Positions 47,705-61,640 of a DNA stretch of 64,000 nucleotides are shown here, one piece after another; positions within the stretch are counted from its first letter, which is position 1; each line of letters starts with the position of its first letter. The notes beneath the pieces were generated by a model, which saw only the letters and a program-made list of their open reading frames with translations, was not told the origin of the DNA and ran no database searches. Position numbers and translations under genes: made by a program. The DNA comes from Megalobrama amblycephala. Lineage: Eukaryota; Chordata; Actinopteri; Cypriniformes; Xenocyprididae. The stretch is taken from NCBI RefSeq assembly GCF_018812025.1, contig NC_063054.1:33793396-33857395 (forward strand), written 5' to 3'.

Positions 47705-48835
47705 AGCTCGGAGATTTTTCATCCTCCCCGACTTCAAGTAAGCATGCGACTAGTTCCCCACAGTGAATTGTGTGCTGAGAAACGTGTCACGCTGACATTC
47801 CATTGAGGCCTACCTTATAATGGGAATTTGGGGCAGGTAAAAATACATTTATAAATATTGAAACAAAAAATAATGTGTATATAAACTGAGCTTGAGCATG
47901 TATTTTCACCTGCTGCTTGCAAACGTATTCGCATGACCAGTTAACCAAAGCAACAGTAGGCTGTTCGATCATTTCTTTTTTAGACAAAAACATAAATATT
48001 GTCATTTAAAAATGCTATATCACAAAACGTACATTAAAGATTTCTAAAAATAAAAAATACATTTAAGATATTTTAAACTCTGAATTCACAGTACTAATAA
48101 AAGAGCAGGCAAAAAGTACCCGGATGACCTACTACTTCCGGAGAGATTCTGAAGTGTGCATTTGATGGACACTTTACTATCCCATGAGGACAGGATTTGT
48201 GAATAGCGACGCAACTGACGTTGGTAGGTCACATGACCGTGACAACATGGAGAATGTAGTATGTGCAAATTACATTTATACTACAAACATATATACTATA
48301 CACTTTTTTTATTGGTCACAAAGTAGTTACTTATTGAAAATAAGTATCTACTCAAGAGAGTATGCAATTTTGGACGAAGCCCAAGTCTTTCTGTCACTTT
48401 GAGTCATCGGATCACTCAAACAATTCATTCAAAACACTGATTCATTCAGGAACAAAACTAGTAACCCTTTTTATGAGTGAGTCATTAAATCATTCAATCA
48501 ACCGATTTGTTCAAAAGGCCGTGTGTCCACCAAAGCATTTTTCTTAATGCTAGCATATTTTCCCAATTGTTTTCAATGGGAGCACTGTGTTTTTAAAACG
48601 GCAGCAGTGTGACGAGGTGCTGATCGTCTATTTCATGCTGTGCACTGAGCGCTCTGCGATTTTTACCGATCGCTGAGAGTTGAAGAATGTTCAACTTTGG
48701 GTAAAATGCCACCATCACCATCACCATCACTTTTTACCCAACCAATCAATCAGAGTGGAGGAGGGGTGGGACAAATACCACACCAACCAACCGCTACATA
48801 CTGCTTGTACTACAGCAACAGATGACAACAAGCAT

Positions 48836-49439
48836 AAGGCCGTGTGTCCACCAAAGAGTTTTTTTCCAGTGGCTTACGTACTTTTCCAATTGTTTTCAAT
48901 GGGAGCGCCGCGTTTTTTTAAACACCAGGAGCGTAATGAGGCGCTGAGCGTCCTTTTTCACGCTCAAGCACTGAGCGCTCAGGAGTTTTTTTATCAGTCG
49001 CCTCGAGTTGAAGAATATTCAACTTTGAGTAAAACGCTGCGCTCATCACTGTCAATTTTTAGCCACCCGTCCAATCAGAGTGGAGAAGGGGCGGGACAAA
49101 TACAACACTGACCAACTGTCACAACATTCTTGCTGTACATCATCATCAATAAGCAGAGAACTGAACAAAGCGGATGATGAATATTGCTGGTCTCCGAACA
49201 TACATAGCAAAAACTCTACATTGTGTCGACATTTTTTAGTCTGAAACAAATTATCTGCAAAATCAGTTACAATGGTACAACAGTGCTGTGGATATTCCGT
49301 ATCATAGCAACAAAGCGTCTCACCTGAAAAAAAACCCGCTGTGCTGCCGAAGCGCTCTCAAACGCTCACAGCTAGGCGTTTTCAGCAGAGCGACTAGTGT
49401 TTTCAGCTGGCTAAAAACACTTTGGTGGACACACAACCT
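48836..49439. mobile_element. element B, same family, inserted in element A
   Basis: Complete copy with AAGGCCGTGTGTCCACCAAA and CTTTGGTGGACACACAACCT ends. ATA flanks it on both sides (48834-48836 and 49441-49443), consistent with a short target duplication. Confidence 0.85.
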
Positions 49440-49575
49440 AATAACGGAACAAAATAATCTAAAACAAGAGCTAGAGCAAACAATTTACATTGTATCAACA
49501 TTTTTACATAGAAACTACAAAGAACTATCTGTGAAATGAGATATTAGTAACACTTAGCAAGCAAAGCGTCTCAAC

Positions 49576-50364
49576 TTAAAGGGTTAGTTCACCCAAAAAT
49601 GAAAATAATGTCATTTATTATTTACCCTCATGCCGTTCCACACCCATAAGACCTTCGTTAATCTTCAGAACACAAATTAAGATATTTTAGATTAAATCTG
49701 ATAGCTCCGTTAGGCCTCCATAGGGAGCAATGGACACTTCCTCTCTCAAGATCCATAAAGGTACTAAAAACATATTTAAATCGGTTCGTGTGAGTACAGT
49801 GGTTCAATATTAATATTATAAAGTGACGAGAATATTTTTGGTGCGCCAAAAAAACAAAATAACGACTTATTTAGTGATGGCCGATTTCAAAACAATGCTT
49901 CAGGAAGATTCGGAGCACAAATGAATCAGTGAATCGAATCTGGTTTTCGGAGCGCCAAAGTCACGTGATTTCAGCCATCGGCAGTTCGATCTGAATCATG
50001 ATTCGATAAAACTGATTCATTGTGCTCCGATGCTTCCTGAAGCAGTGTTTTGAAATCGGCCATCACTAAATAAGTCGTTATTTTGTTATTTTTGGCGCAC
50101 CAAAAATATTCTCGTCGCTTTATAATATTAATATTGAACCACTGTACTCACATGAACCGATTTAAATATATTTTTAGTACCTTTATGGATCTTGAGAGAG
50201 GAAGTGTCATTGCTCCCTATGGAGGCCTCACTGAGCCATCGGATTTCAACTAAAATATCTTCATTTGTGTTCCGAAGATTAAGGAAGGTTTTACGGGTGT
50301 GAAACGGCATGAGGGTGAGTAATAAATGACAGAATTTTCATTTTTGGGTGAACTAACCCTTTAA
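49576..50364. mobile_element. element C, palindromic TTAAAGGGTTAGTTCACCC transposon
   Basis: Perfect terminal inverted repeats TTAAAGGGTTAGTTCACCCA with matching right end. The two arms are near-identical over several hundred bases (for example GTGATGGCCGATTTCAAAAC and its complement). Inserted in element A. Confidence 0.9.
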
Positions 50365-51678
50365 AACAAATGCTGTGCTGCTGAAGCGCTCTCAAGCGCC
50401 CACAGCTAGGAGTTTTCAGCAGAGCGCCTAGTGTGGCTAAAAATGCTTTGGTGGACACACAGCCTTACCGTGTGTTGCTCGGGAAGCACAACAGTTAATT
50501 ATGCCGAGGTTTTGTTTCTAACTATTTGGTGCAGCACAACAGCAAAATATATAAATAAATGCAATTGGTAAAATAAAATAATAACAAAAAAAAAAACAAA
50601 AAAAATAAAGCATTCCATATGCTATTTGTTTTGATATTTTGTTCAAACACTTTTGGTGGGAACTATATATAATCTCGTATATATATAAAAAAAAGAAACA
50701 TTCAGCCTACAAAAAGGCTCTTCCTTTTACATGCATAGGTTAGGTTGCATTTCCACCTGATATCTGCTGTGTAATTGAGCGAGTGTGGATTAGTGATTTA
50801 TTCAGCAGAGTCGGAGGAATAATCAAGGGATCAGTCTAAAGCAGACCCTCACACGAGGCACTCCTGGACGAGGGTCGGGTATCACTTCTGTACAAGAGCG
50901 TGCTTATTTTGGACCAGATTAACCTTCAGAATTCCACCTCACACTTTCCCCTTCCGCTGTGGATTGCACAGGTCTACTTCCTCTCTGAAACGGCCTGGTT
51001 ATAGTTGAAAAATATTTATAGTTATTACGCCGTTCTCATGTATCCACAGTCAGTTAGTTCTATTTTTTGTGTACAAGGTAAAACTAATAGCAGATTTATG
51101 TGGGGGGATTTCACCTCATCCCGCAGTAGATTGAGGATGATTTATTGGCTGTATAATGTGAACTACTGATGGATTGAGTAACTAGAGGACAACCCAAACA
51201 GGCAGGTATCCAGAAAGCAACTCGCAAGGGAGCTATCACCTATCACCTCGCTGCTGTACAGCTCCGGCTTTATTTCCCTGTTTGGATGCAGGAGGGCTTG
51301 TGCTCAGGTGTTTAAAAAAGAAAAAGTCTGGATGAAAGGGAAAAAAGGGAAAGTTGGGATATTACCGCAGCTGCAAAGAGTTGCTTTCTTTCGAACGTAA
51401 ACCTTAGGAAGGGGTAAAATATAACCTGGCCATATGTGCACAGCAGTGGATTAAATGAATTATTCCAGGACGTCAAAAATCTGTGGAACCAGGTGATTTG
51501 CTTGGCTTCTAGTCGGATATTTCTTTTGCATAAAACTAAGGCTGCCATTGTTTGCTCGAAATCGAATCATTCTCATGGGGAGCAAACCTGTCCAGCTCTC
51601 TATTCTTTAAAGACATTTCAACTAGAGCTGGTCGTTCCCGGTGCTTAAGGGAAAATGGTAATACAACCCAAAAACCTA

Positions 51679-51701
51679 AAAAAAAAAAAAAAAAAAAAAA
51701 T
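51679..51701. repeat. poly-A tract
   Basis: About 22 A; no adjacent retroelement recognised. Confidence 0.85.
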
Positions 51702-53175
51702 TAGTCTTCTCAGTCTCCGACGATCGTGATGGTTACTGCAACAGGCTAAATGTGATAGCAGGGAGGTAATTGAGAGAAAATGCTACTGCAAGTATAGGGT
51801 AATGATACTGCCACAATGACTTTAGGGTTTGGGAATATTTTCTTTTGGAACCGACTCCAGTCTGAACAGATTATATTCAACCTCTTTGAACTCTTTCCCT
51901 GTTAGAAGTCCCAAAAAAGAAATACAGTATATAGACATCTCTTTCTATATCCAGAGCATGATAAAAAGTTTTGGTTGCCCGTTCTCTGTCCATACAAAAA
52001 TGACATCCAGAAATTCTTGAAGCACCCCCTGAAGATAATATACAAGTGAACGGGTTCCAAAGATTGAAATGATTAATTACTTTTGCAGCTGTTTTTGTGC
52101 AGTTATACTGAAACAAAAGTCTTTGCTTCATACAAAAGATGGAGCGATTTTTCTGTAGCAGCCAAAATGGGCGCCACATTTTGAAATCCAAATGATATCT
52201 AATTTAGGGTGTTGAACCAAACTCAGAAGAATTTTAACTTGTGAAGGAACATTTGACTGACTTCCCAAATCCCATTGGGAGAATTTATATTATTGGTAAT
52301 CGCAGCACTTTAGGAGTGATACGCCTGTGGTTTGCCTGCGACATACCAGTGCAATCTAGACATTTTCAGAATTGAACAAAATGACTCTTTGGCATTTAAC
52401 TGCAGGGATCTCAGATGTCTCAAATTCACTGTGTTGTGTTACTCGTTTTATTTAACTCCTAAACTGGGGGGTTAAACAACAATAAAACTTCTGAATTATA
52501 AAAATTTGTTCAGCCTTACAGGATCATATGTTCATTCTCTACACATCATGATAATTTAATTAACATTATTAATATGAAAGGATAAAAATACATTTAATTG
52601 AGTTAAAAATATGAACATTTTAAAATACAAGAGATGCCGTGACTGGAAAAAAAATAATTGTTTTAATTATCCTCTTGAAGATCTCTTGAAGATATTAAGA
52701 TCTTGATCTAGATGTGCAACACATCCAAGTCTACTTAAATCAGCTACTTTGCTGATTAAAAGCCCTGGAGGCAATCCAATCACACTAATTATACATGTTA
52801 TTATGTAACTAGCTCTAGGGCCAGACTGTCTGATCTTTATAAAACATCATTTTCACCAATTAACTGAAAATAAATCATACAACAAAACAGAATAGGCTGA
52901 TAACTGTCTGTACCTAAACATTAAACAGTAGCCTTCAATGAACTTCCCCTCGAGGAACTATAAATCAGTGGTTCACAAGTGGTTCTCGACACAACAAGTG
53001 CAGGTTTGTTCTGATTGGTTTGCTGACGACAGCAAAAATAAATGCAAATGATATGCAACTTTTCTTATTCAGTATCTCAAATACATTTTTAAAATTTTGT
53101 GCAAAAGAAAACAAGTTTGCTTCTACACTATGTTAAGCCCTGAAACAAAACCAGTTGAGGAAAGCTATAGTGTTT

Positions 53176-53882
<707 letters not shown>

Positions 53883-55169
53883 CCTAATTATTTGATCAAG
53901 GATGAATAGCTATAGTATGTAGACCCAAACACAAAAAGAACTGCACACACGTAGCATGACGAAACGTCACCACAGGGTCGAGGTGAAGGCAAATAGCAGT
54001 AAAGAGCTGGCTTCGTTAGACTTGGGTTAACCGTACTGTAATTTTGAAGCCCTGAGGAGTGTCCCAGCGGCCATTTGGTTGCTGTTTACCAGAGAGATAA
54101 ATTCCACTGTGCCTGAAGGGGAAGGTCATGGGCAGCGCGTGGGCTGAGTGTGTATACCGGTGGTCAAGTGTAGGCTGGTATGAACATGTGGCTAGAGCGT
54201 GTTCATATATATGTGGGACTGTTTTAAGGACTATTTGAATTCAGATGAGAACAAGCTGCTTTGTTTCCACAGAGGGTCTTCCAGTTCATTTGTGATTAAA
54301 AGAAATTTCTGATCTTGTTAAATGGCAAAGCAACATGATGTCAGTAAGATCAAACATATAAAGTTATGAGCATCTTTAGGAGGGACAATATTTGGTGACA
54401 AATTTATGTCTTCACATTCTTTGGCAGTCATTTTTGTTTTATCTTATACTAACAACAATTGCCACTTTTAATACACTGTTCCCACAGATTATTGTTTTTT
54501 AAGTTGTGATTAATTTGAACTGTGGCACATAACAATTGAGACACCAAAATATGACTGGAGAAAGCATATTTATGCATGTCAATCCTCCCAAGACAATATT
54601 GTCTTCTAAAGAAAAAAAAAAAAAAAAAGACATTAAGACGAAAAACACATGAAGCGCATTTTCTCACAGAGAGCATCTGTCGTCACTAAGAGTTCGAGGA
54701 AAATAGCCGGTTTTCTGTCCACATGTTTTATGCAAATTTTGGGACATTGCATAAAAAAATGCTGGATAAAAACATCAAGACATGAATAAAATATAAAAAC
54801 AAACACATATATGCCCCCTTGAAGATATATGGAACTATGGAAACCTTTTGATTTTTAGTTGAAAAAAGTCATTTGACTATACACTGCTCTATTCATAAAT
54901 TGTTTTTGTGATATTACAGTTTTTTCACAAAAATTACACTCGGCAATATACTGTAAATAACTCCTACAAAGGCAGCATTTCAAGGCAAGCCTATGGTCAT
55001 TATTTGAAGGCTTTTCCAAAAGTCCTCAGATTCTCCTCAGACCAAATTCTAAGTGAACATTGTAGTGATTGAAGCCATCACAAGTGAAATCACTCCTATA
55101 AAGCACTGTGACGAAAGATGGCGGATGAAGTGGATGAAATGGTGAATAAAAAACATCAAATTCTTTAAA

Positions 55170-55478
55170 GATATATAAGTTTAGGGTCAGTATTTTTTAA
55201 AGAAATGTATACTGTTATTCAACAGGATTGCACTTACACTATGTAACTTTTGGCACTCTAATGGTTAATAAACAAAACTGCATGCATCTTGTGGAAGAAA
55301 ATTGCAGCCGGAACGGTTTATGTCTATGACGAGTCACGCAGGTACTGGGCTAGTCCGCAGCGGTTAAAATAGTCTGAATATAAACACTTATTATAGGCGT
55401 ACTGTAATGATTCAGGATAAGACAAAAACATGGTTTGGTAGATGGATTCATGATGTACTCACTCATTATATACATTTT

Positions 55479-55519
<41 letters not shown>

Positions 55520-55815
55520 TACATAGTGTACCTTTAAATCCATCAAAAGTGGCAGCAAAGAAATGTATAATGTTACAAAAAGATTTCTATTTCATAGAAC
55601 TCTTTTTGTAACATAATGCTGTTCTATTCATCAAAGAATCCTGGAAAAAATTATCATGGTTCCACAAAATATTAATATTAATGATAATAAGAAATGTTTC
55701 TTGAGCAGAAATCATCATATTAGAATGATTTCTGAAGGATCATGTGACACTGAAGACTGGAGGAATGATGCTGAAAATTCAGCTTTGATCACAGAAATAA
55801 ATTATATTTTAAAAT
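55170..55815. mobile_element. ACTACCG-family copy interrupted by another repeat
   Basis: Left part ...TTAGGGTCAGTATTTTTTAA to about 55232, right part from ATCCATCAAAAGTGGCAGCA to ...GCTGAAAATTCAGC. The insert (55233-55536) has inverted ACACTATGTA/TACATAGTGT ends and a long poly-A (55482-55517). Confidence 0.8.
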
Positions 55816-55816
55816 A

Positions 55817-56225
55817 TATGTGACCCTGGACCACAAAACCAGTCATAACAGTCAATTTTTTTGAAAAATTGAGATTTCATCTGAAAAAATAAGCTTTCCA
55901 TTGATGTATGGTTTGTTAGGATAGGATATCCTATAGGATATTTGGCTGAGATTCAACTGTTTGAAAATCTGGAATTTGAGCATGCAAAAAAAAAAATCTA
56001 AATATTGAGAAAATCACCTTTAAAGTTGTCCAAATGAAGTCCTTAGCAACGCATATTACCTACAAAAATTAATTTTTGATATATTTACGGTAGGAAATTT
56101 ACAAAAATATCTTCATGGAACATGATCTTTACTTAAAATCCTAATGATTTTTGGCATAAAAGAGAAATCGATCATTTTGACCCATACAATGTATTGTTGG
56201 CTATTGCTACAAATATACACTTATG
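55817..56225 (+). repeat. GTGACCCTGGACCACAAAACCAGTC repeat
   Basis: TGTGACCCTGGACCACAAAA, ATTGAGATTTCATCTGAAAA, AAAGTTGTCCAAATGAAGTC and CATACAATGTATTGTTGGCT are signature phrases of an abundant teleost repeat. I recognise the family but cannot assign its name with certainty. Confidence 0.85.
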
Positions 56226-57832
56226 AAGTTTGATGGTTAGAATGCCATCTATGTAGCCAGCAGACAATGAGGCAGCTCACTAAGTTTGGGAAGAGAACCG
56301 ATGTAAAAAAAAAAAAAGAAAAAAAAAAAAAGAAAACATCACAATATGCTTTAAATCCTCTGAGAACTTTCTTGTTAAATCAGTGTTTTGCCATTCTCTT
56401 GCCTAAGAGAACAGACATTCCATTTCCCACATACACATCAAAACAACACAGAGACATGCACGCCACCAACAAATCAACTAATGTGCTGTAATTATATGTT
56501 ACCGCTTTGAAGAGTCTAGTGTTTGCTGCTCGTGCATATTTACCCCTACTATTCAAAGAACATTAAAGAGCATCTAAAATAAAACTCAGGAGGACATACA
56601 CAAGATTTGCTGAAGTGTAACAGACCTATTTAGGCAAACACGAATGTTCCTCATGAGTGACTGAAGTTCAAAGTGCTGTTTTGGAGGCTTTCTCTCTCTC
56701 TGTCCTGTCTGAATACGTGTTGAGTAAAAGTGAATAGAGAGCCCAGCCCCTTCGTTCCCCATGCATGGATTTCCCAGCATCCCTCAAGACACCTCAAACA
56801 CTGTTAGCGCGACATCAAAGGCAATTACCGAACACAGTGTAAAGGTGTGCGCTCTCCCTCTCTGGGCTTTGTGCCGCGCAAATATTTCATTTCGGCCTTT
56901 GTGAAAGTGTGTGTGGGCTGCTGTGGGCGGGAACGTCTCCCAGAAACCTTTGTGTCCGGTGCAGGACGCAGCGCAGGTGGCATGTCAGTGATTCGAGGGG
57001 GTTTTTACAACAGATAGGGCCTTTTGTGCCGAGTGTGATTGAGCTATCGCGTTTAAACGTGTGGGAGGAAACAAGACGAGGGCGATGAAGACAACACAAA
57101 GGCCTCCACCGAAGCAGATGGGTGGTGTCTGATCTAGCCGTTTGTCTCTTGTGACATACTGCTGCACCAGCTCAGAGGCGCAAGGTGATCCCTGCCTTTT
57201 TTTACTTCTTCCTGTTCGTGTCACTGGTCCACTCAGATTACAGCATTAGGCTTGTGTGGGCGTCCGCTGCCAGAACTGGTGTCCCACTGCCAACAAACTA
57301 CTTTTCAGGTGTGCAACTGATCCATTTAACACCTCTACCCTTAAGGGGGTGTGTGGGCTGGTAATTGAACCAAATTAAGAGATGGTACCTGTTGCATCGT
57401 GATGCTATATGTCCAACCTTTGTCATTTCCGGAGCTCAGTCTGTGCATATGCTCTGACCATGACAAAAAGGATCGGTTTCATGCTCTTCACCTGTATGAC
57501 TAGGTGCATTAATCAAATTACCTCTTCCTTTTCTCATTCATCAGTTCCTACCAGCTTCGTCGGGAAGATCAAAGGCCGGTGTCGGACACTATAATACATT
57601 CCACCCAAAGTGTAGAGTGACTCTTTAATCAAAATTTAACAGACTTTATTTATTATTTATCTATCGAATTCATTATTTATTTACCTATTTATCTCATAAA
57701 AAACCTACTATTGGGACACTATTGCGTATAATTTTAGCTTGGACTAATTTCAATGGACTTCTGAATGGAAATTCATGTTGCATTTCCATTTGATGTTCTC
57801 ATGGACACTGCAAATGATCCTATAATATATTT

Positions 57833-57905
57833 GTGAAAATCCTGTCATCATTTACTCGCCCTCATGTCGTTCCAAACCTGTATGACCCTCTTTCTTCAAA
57901 ACACA
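57833..57905 (+). repeat. fragment of TTCACCC-family repeat
   Basis: TGTCATCATTTACTCGCCCT, CATGTCGTTCCAAACCTGTA resembles the interior of the TTCACCC family at 35571 and 49576. Confidence 0.6.
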
Positions 57906-58181
57906 AAAGTAAGAATTTTGGATCTCTATGGCTTCATTTACATTACATTGTTCAAGTGACCCAATTATGATTTTTTTCCCTCCCATGTGGCGCAGATCAG
58001 ATATGATCCATGAACGTGTAAGCAGGGAAAAAGCACATGGATTCTAATAGTCGCAGATCAGTTTCAGGCCTCATTCATATGTGGATCAGATATTCCCATC
58101 AATGCGAGTCGTACGTCATTGAAAAAGCGACAGTGGCGAATGACGACAACCAAAGTCCCTTTAAGACAAGTCATTTCACTG

Positions 58182-59312
58182 GGCGGCCATCTTTGAAATG
58201 CCTCTCAGGCATGCAAGTGCAGCTCCTATCTCTTTGAATGGGGAAACTCTGCAAAGCTGTTTGCAAAGCTTTCGATTAAATTTCATATTTGAAATCACCA
58301 ATGAAATCTGACAACATCTGTCTCATAAATTTTGTTTAAACAAAAAAACTGCATTTTTCAGGCTGGATCAAGCTAATGTGCATGTGCAGTCCTAAGGACA
58401 CATATCTATAGGAAGCGTGCATCTGACTATAGGAACTGGAGCTTCTAACAGCCACTGCAGTGACCCGATGACTTTACCAATTGGCGATTGGCTCTTATTT
58501 ACACTGTAATTAAACTGTTACTAATGCTCAAAATACTTAATTGGTTTAAGTAGGGCAAACTTAAATTGAACAAATTAGTTCAGTTTAATTAACTGCTATG
58601 AGTATTTAGAACTTTCTTTTTCTTTTGAGTTCACAGCACTGACATATTTCAAGTAAACTGAACTGTTTCATTGTTTTGAGTTGTATGAACTCATTTCTTT
58701 TAATTTAGACTAACTTAAGTTTAACTGAAACTGGACTAGGATTTTTATTTCCCAGCATGCTTTGCCCAAGGCACTCGAAAGGGAGAGTAAATGCGAAAAT
58801 TAAGTGTTATATAATGTTTTTTTGGACAAGATTAATGGTAAGGGATATTTTGAAGTGATTAATGTTTTATGCTAATTTAGAAGAGTTTTAATGTGGGTTT
58901 TTGGAGAGTTACCATCATGGTGACAAGGAGCGCTTGTGGCTTGGTATGAGAGCAGGTAAGTTACATGTTTTAAGTTGCACTCATTCAGTAAGTGCTATAC
59001 CATGTATTTTCTTAGGATTAAATACAAAAAGTTTATTAACTAAATATTGTATGTTAATTGCTATCAAAATGAGTTAGCTAACTGAGTATTTCAAGTTAGG
59101 AGCAATTAACATGTATGAGTACTACAAACTTAAAACTTGATAGTTCTGCTTACTTGAAATTGGGAACATCATAACTCAAAAATTTGATGTAACTGATTAC
59201 CTCAAATTTTTTGAGTTAGCTCAACTTTTTTGGGTTTACAGTGTAGAAGGCAGGACTTATTCCACCATATTGCGCAAAGCACTTTCTCCCATTCAAAACA
59301 ATATGAGTGACG
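58182..59312 (+). repeat. GGCGGCCATCTTTGAA repeat, copy with insertion
   Basis: Second copy of the repeat at 10868-11205, with the same order of motifs, split by the element at 58502-59243. Confidence 0.8.
58502..59243. mobile_element. 742-bp MITE-like element with TA duplication
   Basis: Ends CACTGTAA and TTACAGTG are inverted, flanked by TA at 58500-58501 and 59244-59245. The homologous unoccupied site at 11130-11131 reads ATTTAGAAGG. AT-rich interior with AACTTAA/TTAAGTT motifs; no transposase frame. TA targeting is typical of Tc1/mariner-mobilised elements. Confidence 0.85.
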
Positions 59313-59854
59313 CGTCTTGTGTTATTCTATAGTCTTTGCGTCAACTCAGGTGGACACCAATCGCGATCACATGACTTTTCAATGGCGCAATGGAGAACGA
59401 AGGCTCAACCTAGTGTTTTGCTGACATCACGCCTTTTCGGCCTATAATCTTTTCTGGGTCAGTACGTCTACCTTGGGGTTTTTTTCGTCAAGTGTATAGT
59501 GTAAATTGGATATAGTCAACAAATTGGAACTGGGCATCAAGACCTGCAATGTAAATTTGATCACTATGCATGTGATCAAATCAAAAAAGAGATCATAGAT
59601 AGTGGCCTTATATTTTTACATTTATACTGTACATTGTCACGCTATTCTGGTCAGCAACGCACGATGAAGACAATATACTCAAAATAGTCAGAACACAGAA
59701 ACACGCAGGAGACTTGACATAAATGTTGACGAGAACCGACAAAACAACTGAAACATGGGGGATATAGTATTTAGGTACAAACAGGTACAAGCATAGGTAG
59801 AGTTACAAAGGAACCTGGAAGATGGACAGGTGAACAGAATCAAGTAATCAATTA

Positions 59855-60602
59855 TTAAAAGCCACAATATACTTCAAACGAAATCGAAGAACGAACTGAT
59901 GTGATGCCATTTCGAACAAAATAAGGTCAAAACAAAGTTCATTTGGAGTCCGTTTCGGAAGTTTGAAATGGCTTGCCAAAGCGAACTCTCAGGAAAAGTT
60001 CGCTTCAGCTGGAAAACATCTTCGTACTACCATTGGTCTGTGATGATGACGTAATAAGAGGTGTACGCTGAGGCTCCGCCTTCTTTCGTGCAGAACTCTT
60101 CTCTGACTCATTTCATCTGATGAGTCCATCGAGGTAAGACCTCCGTGAGTGAAAACATGAACACACTAGATAGTCGCTTTATAGTAGAAAATGACATTGT
60201 GCTTCTGATGAAATGAGACACTGACACTGTTTTTCATGTTTTATAGTGTAAAGCTGCTTGCTTTTAAGTGATCTATTGAATAAAATGCCATAAAAATAAA
60301 CGTGACGCAACTTTACTGCAGTGCTAATTTGCAGTACTAACATACATGTTGTTACGATCAGATGCTTTTCATATGCCTTCTATAAAAAATACTTGCTGTT
60401 TTCTCATTTTTGTTGTGTTAATTTGGTTACTGAGAGGAACGCGCACAGCACATATTAACATATTCATTGAAACGTCGCTCTCAGCAGTGTGGGCGGAGTC
60501 AGATGTTTGATAACAGTATATCGCTACTCACGTATTTCGAACTTCATTTTACCCCTAAACGAAGAACAAAAAAGAACTTTGCCATAAGTGTATCGGGGCC
60601 TT
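59855..60602. mobile_element. palindromic DNA element (ACGAAGAAC ends)
   Basis: Left GCCACAATATACTTCAAACG then GAAGAACGAA; right AAACGAAGAACAAAAAAGAA then AAGTGTATCGGGGCCTT. Imperfect inverted ends around AT-rich sequence. Confidence 0.6.
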
Positions 60603-60889
60603 CACCATAGAAACAAAATATATCATAAAAAAAATAAACTAAGGAAACTAATTAGGAACACAGGCAAACAGGAACTGAGCAAGCAGAGTGAAAAAAACAA
60701 AACCAAAACAGAACATTCATACGTACAATTATTCCATGGTAGCAGTCGTAATTTAGTGAGAATGTGAGTGACATAAATAGGATAAATAAATCATAATATG
60801 AATTATGATTTATTGAGAATAAGAGAAATAAATACATATTTAAAATATTAATTTAATTATTAAAGGCAACTGCTCAGATTTGACCACTG

Positions 60890-61640
60890 ACTCTCATATG
60901 ACATCTCAAAAGCAAACCAGCCTCATTTTCATAATTGTAATGATGTATTTGTCACTAAAATTTACTTTATAATTTATATGCTATTTTAGTTATAGAATTG
61001 GGCAACAGTGATCGAGGAGACTATAACCTCAAAGTCCTTTCACAAAAGGCGTAGTGTGCACACAAAACTCTACCTGACTATTAGCGAATGAATACACCCC
61101 AAGGACCATTCAATATCTAAAAATTGCTGTCGAAATTACATGTTTGCTCGCCAGCTACAATTAAATAGCTCTAAATGAATATGGCTTTGATGATATTTTT
61201 AGATGATCCTCTCTCTTTCACAGAAGCTGCAGCTCAGGGTCAGAGATTTTCCCCTCGCTTCAATTACCTATTGATGAGAGGGCTTCCCTGCTCTGGCACT
61301 GCTGCAGAAAAAGCAAGTCTGGTTTGCTTTTAAGATGTCTCAGGAATGACGGCGGGCGGCGGGATCTGAGCAGACGATGCATGCAACAGAAGCTGCCTTT
61401 TAATACTCGTCTCAAATTATTTGGGATTCTATGGAATGCTCATGGACTGAGAGTCACTAAACTGTCTTCTTTTCTTTAATCAATCTATATATTTTTTAAA
61501 ATATCTCTCTTGCATTCTCGCTAGATGATAATTGCTACCATGGGATAATTGTCAATATCGTAGCTCGGTTTTGATAACGAGCAACAAAATATGCCCTGGA
61601 GGAACCTAGCGAGTCTGTCTCATGCCACACATGTAGACAA
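60890..61640. other. repeat-poor block downstream of P1
   Basis: No transposon ends, moderate GC, and homeobox- and POU-like AT motifs. Candidate conserved non-coding element within 3 kb of the P1 exon; no coding potential seen. Confidence 0.35.

Larger units (their letters stand above)
48515..50466. mobile_element. palindromic element A (AAGGCCGTGTGTCCACCAAAG), host of two insertions
   Basis: Left end AAGGCCGTGTGTCCACCAAA; right end CTTTGGTGGACACACAGCCTT. Removing 48836-49439 and 49576-50364 leaves a continuous element resembling element B, including the shared CAAAGCGTCTCA and TGCTGTGCTG segments. Confidence 0.85.

Noticed and set aside
48680..49111. 143-residue plus-strand frame with a run of His
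   Set aside because: Lies across the junction of two nested palindromic transposons; the His run is a CATCAC tandem repeat.
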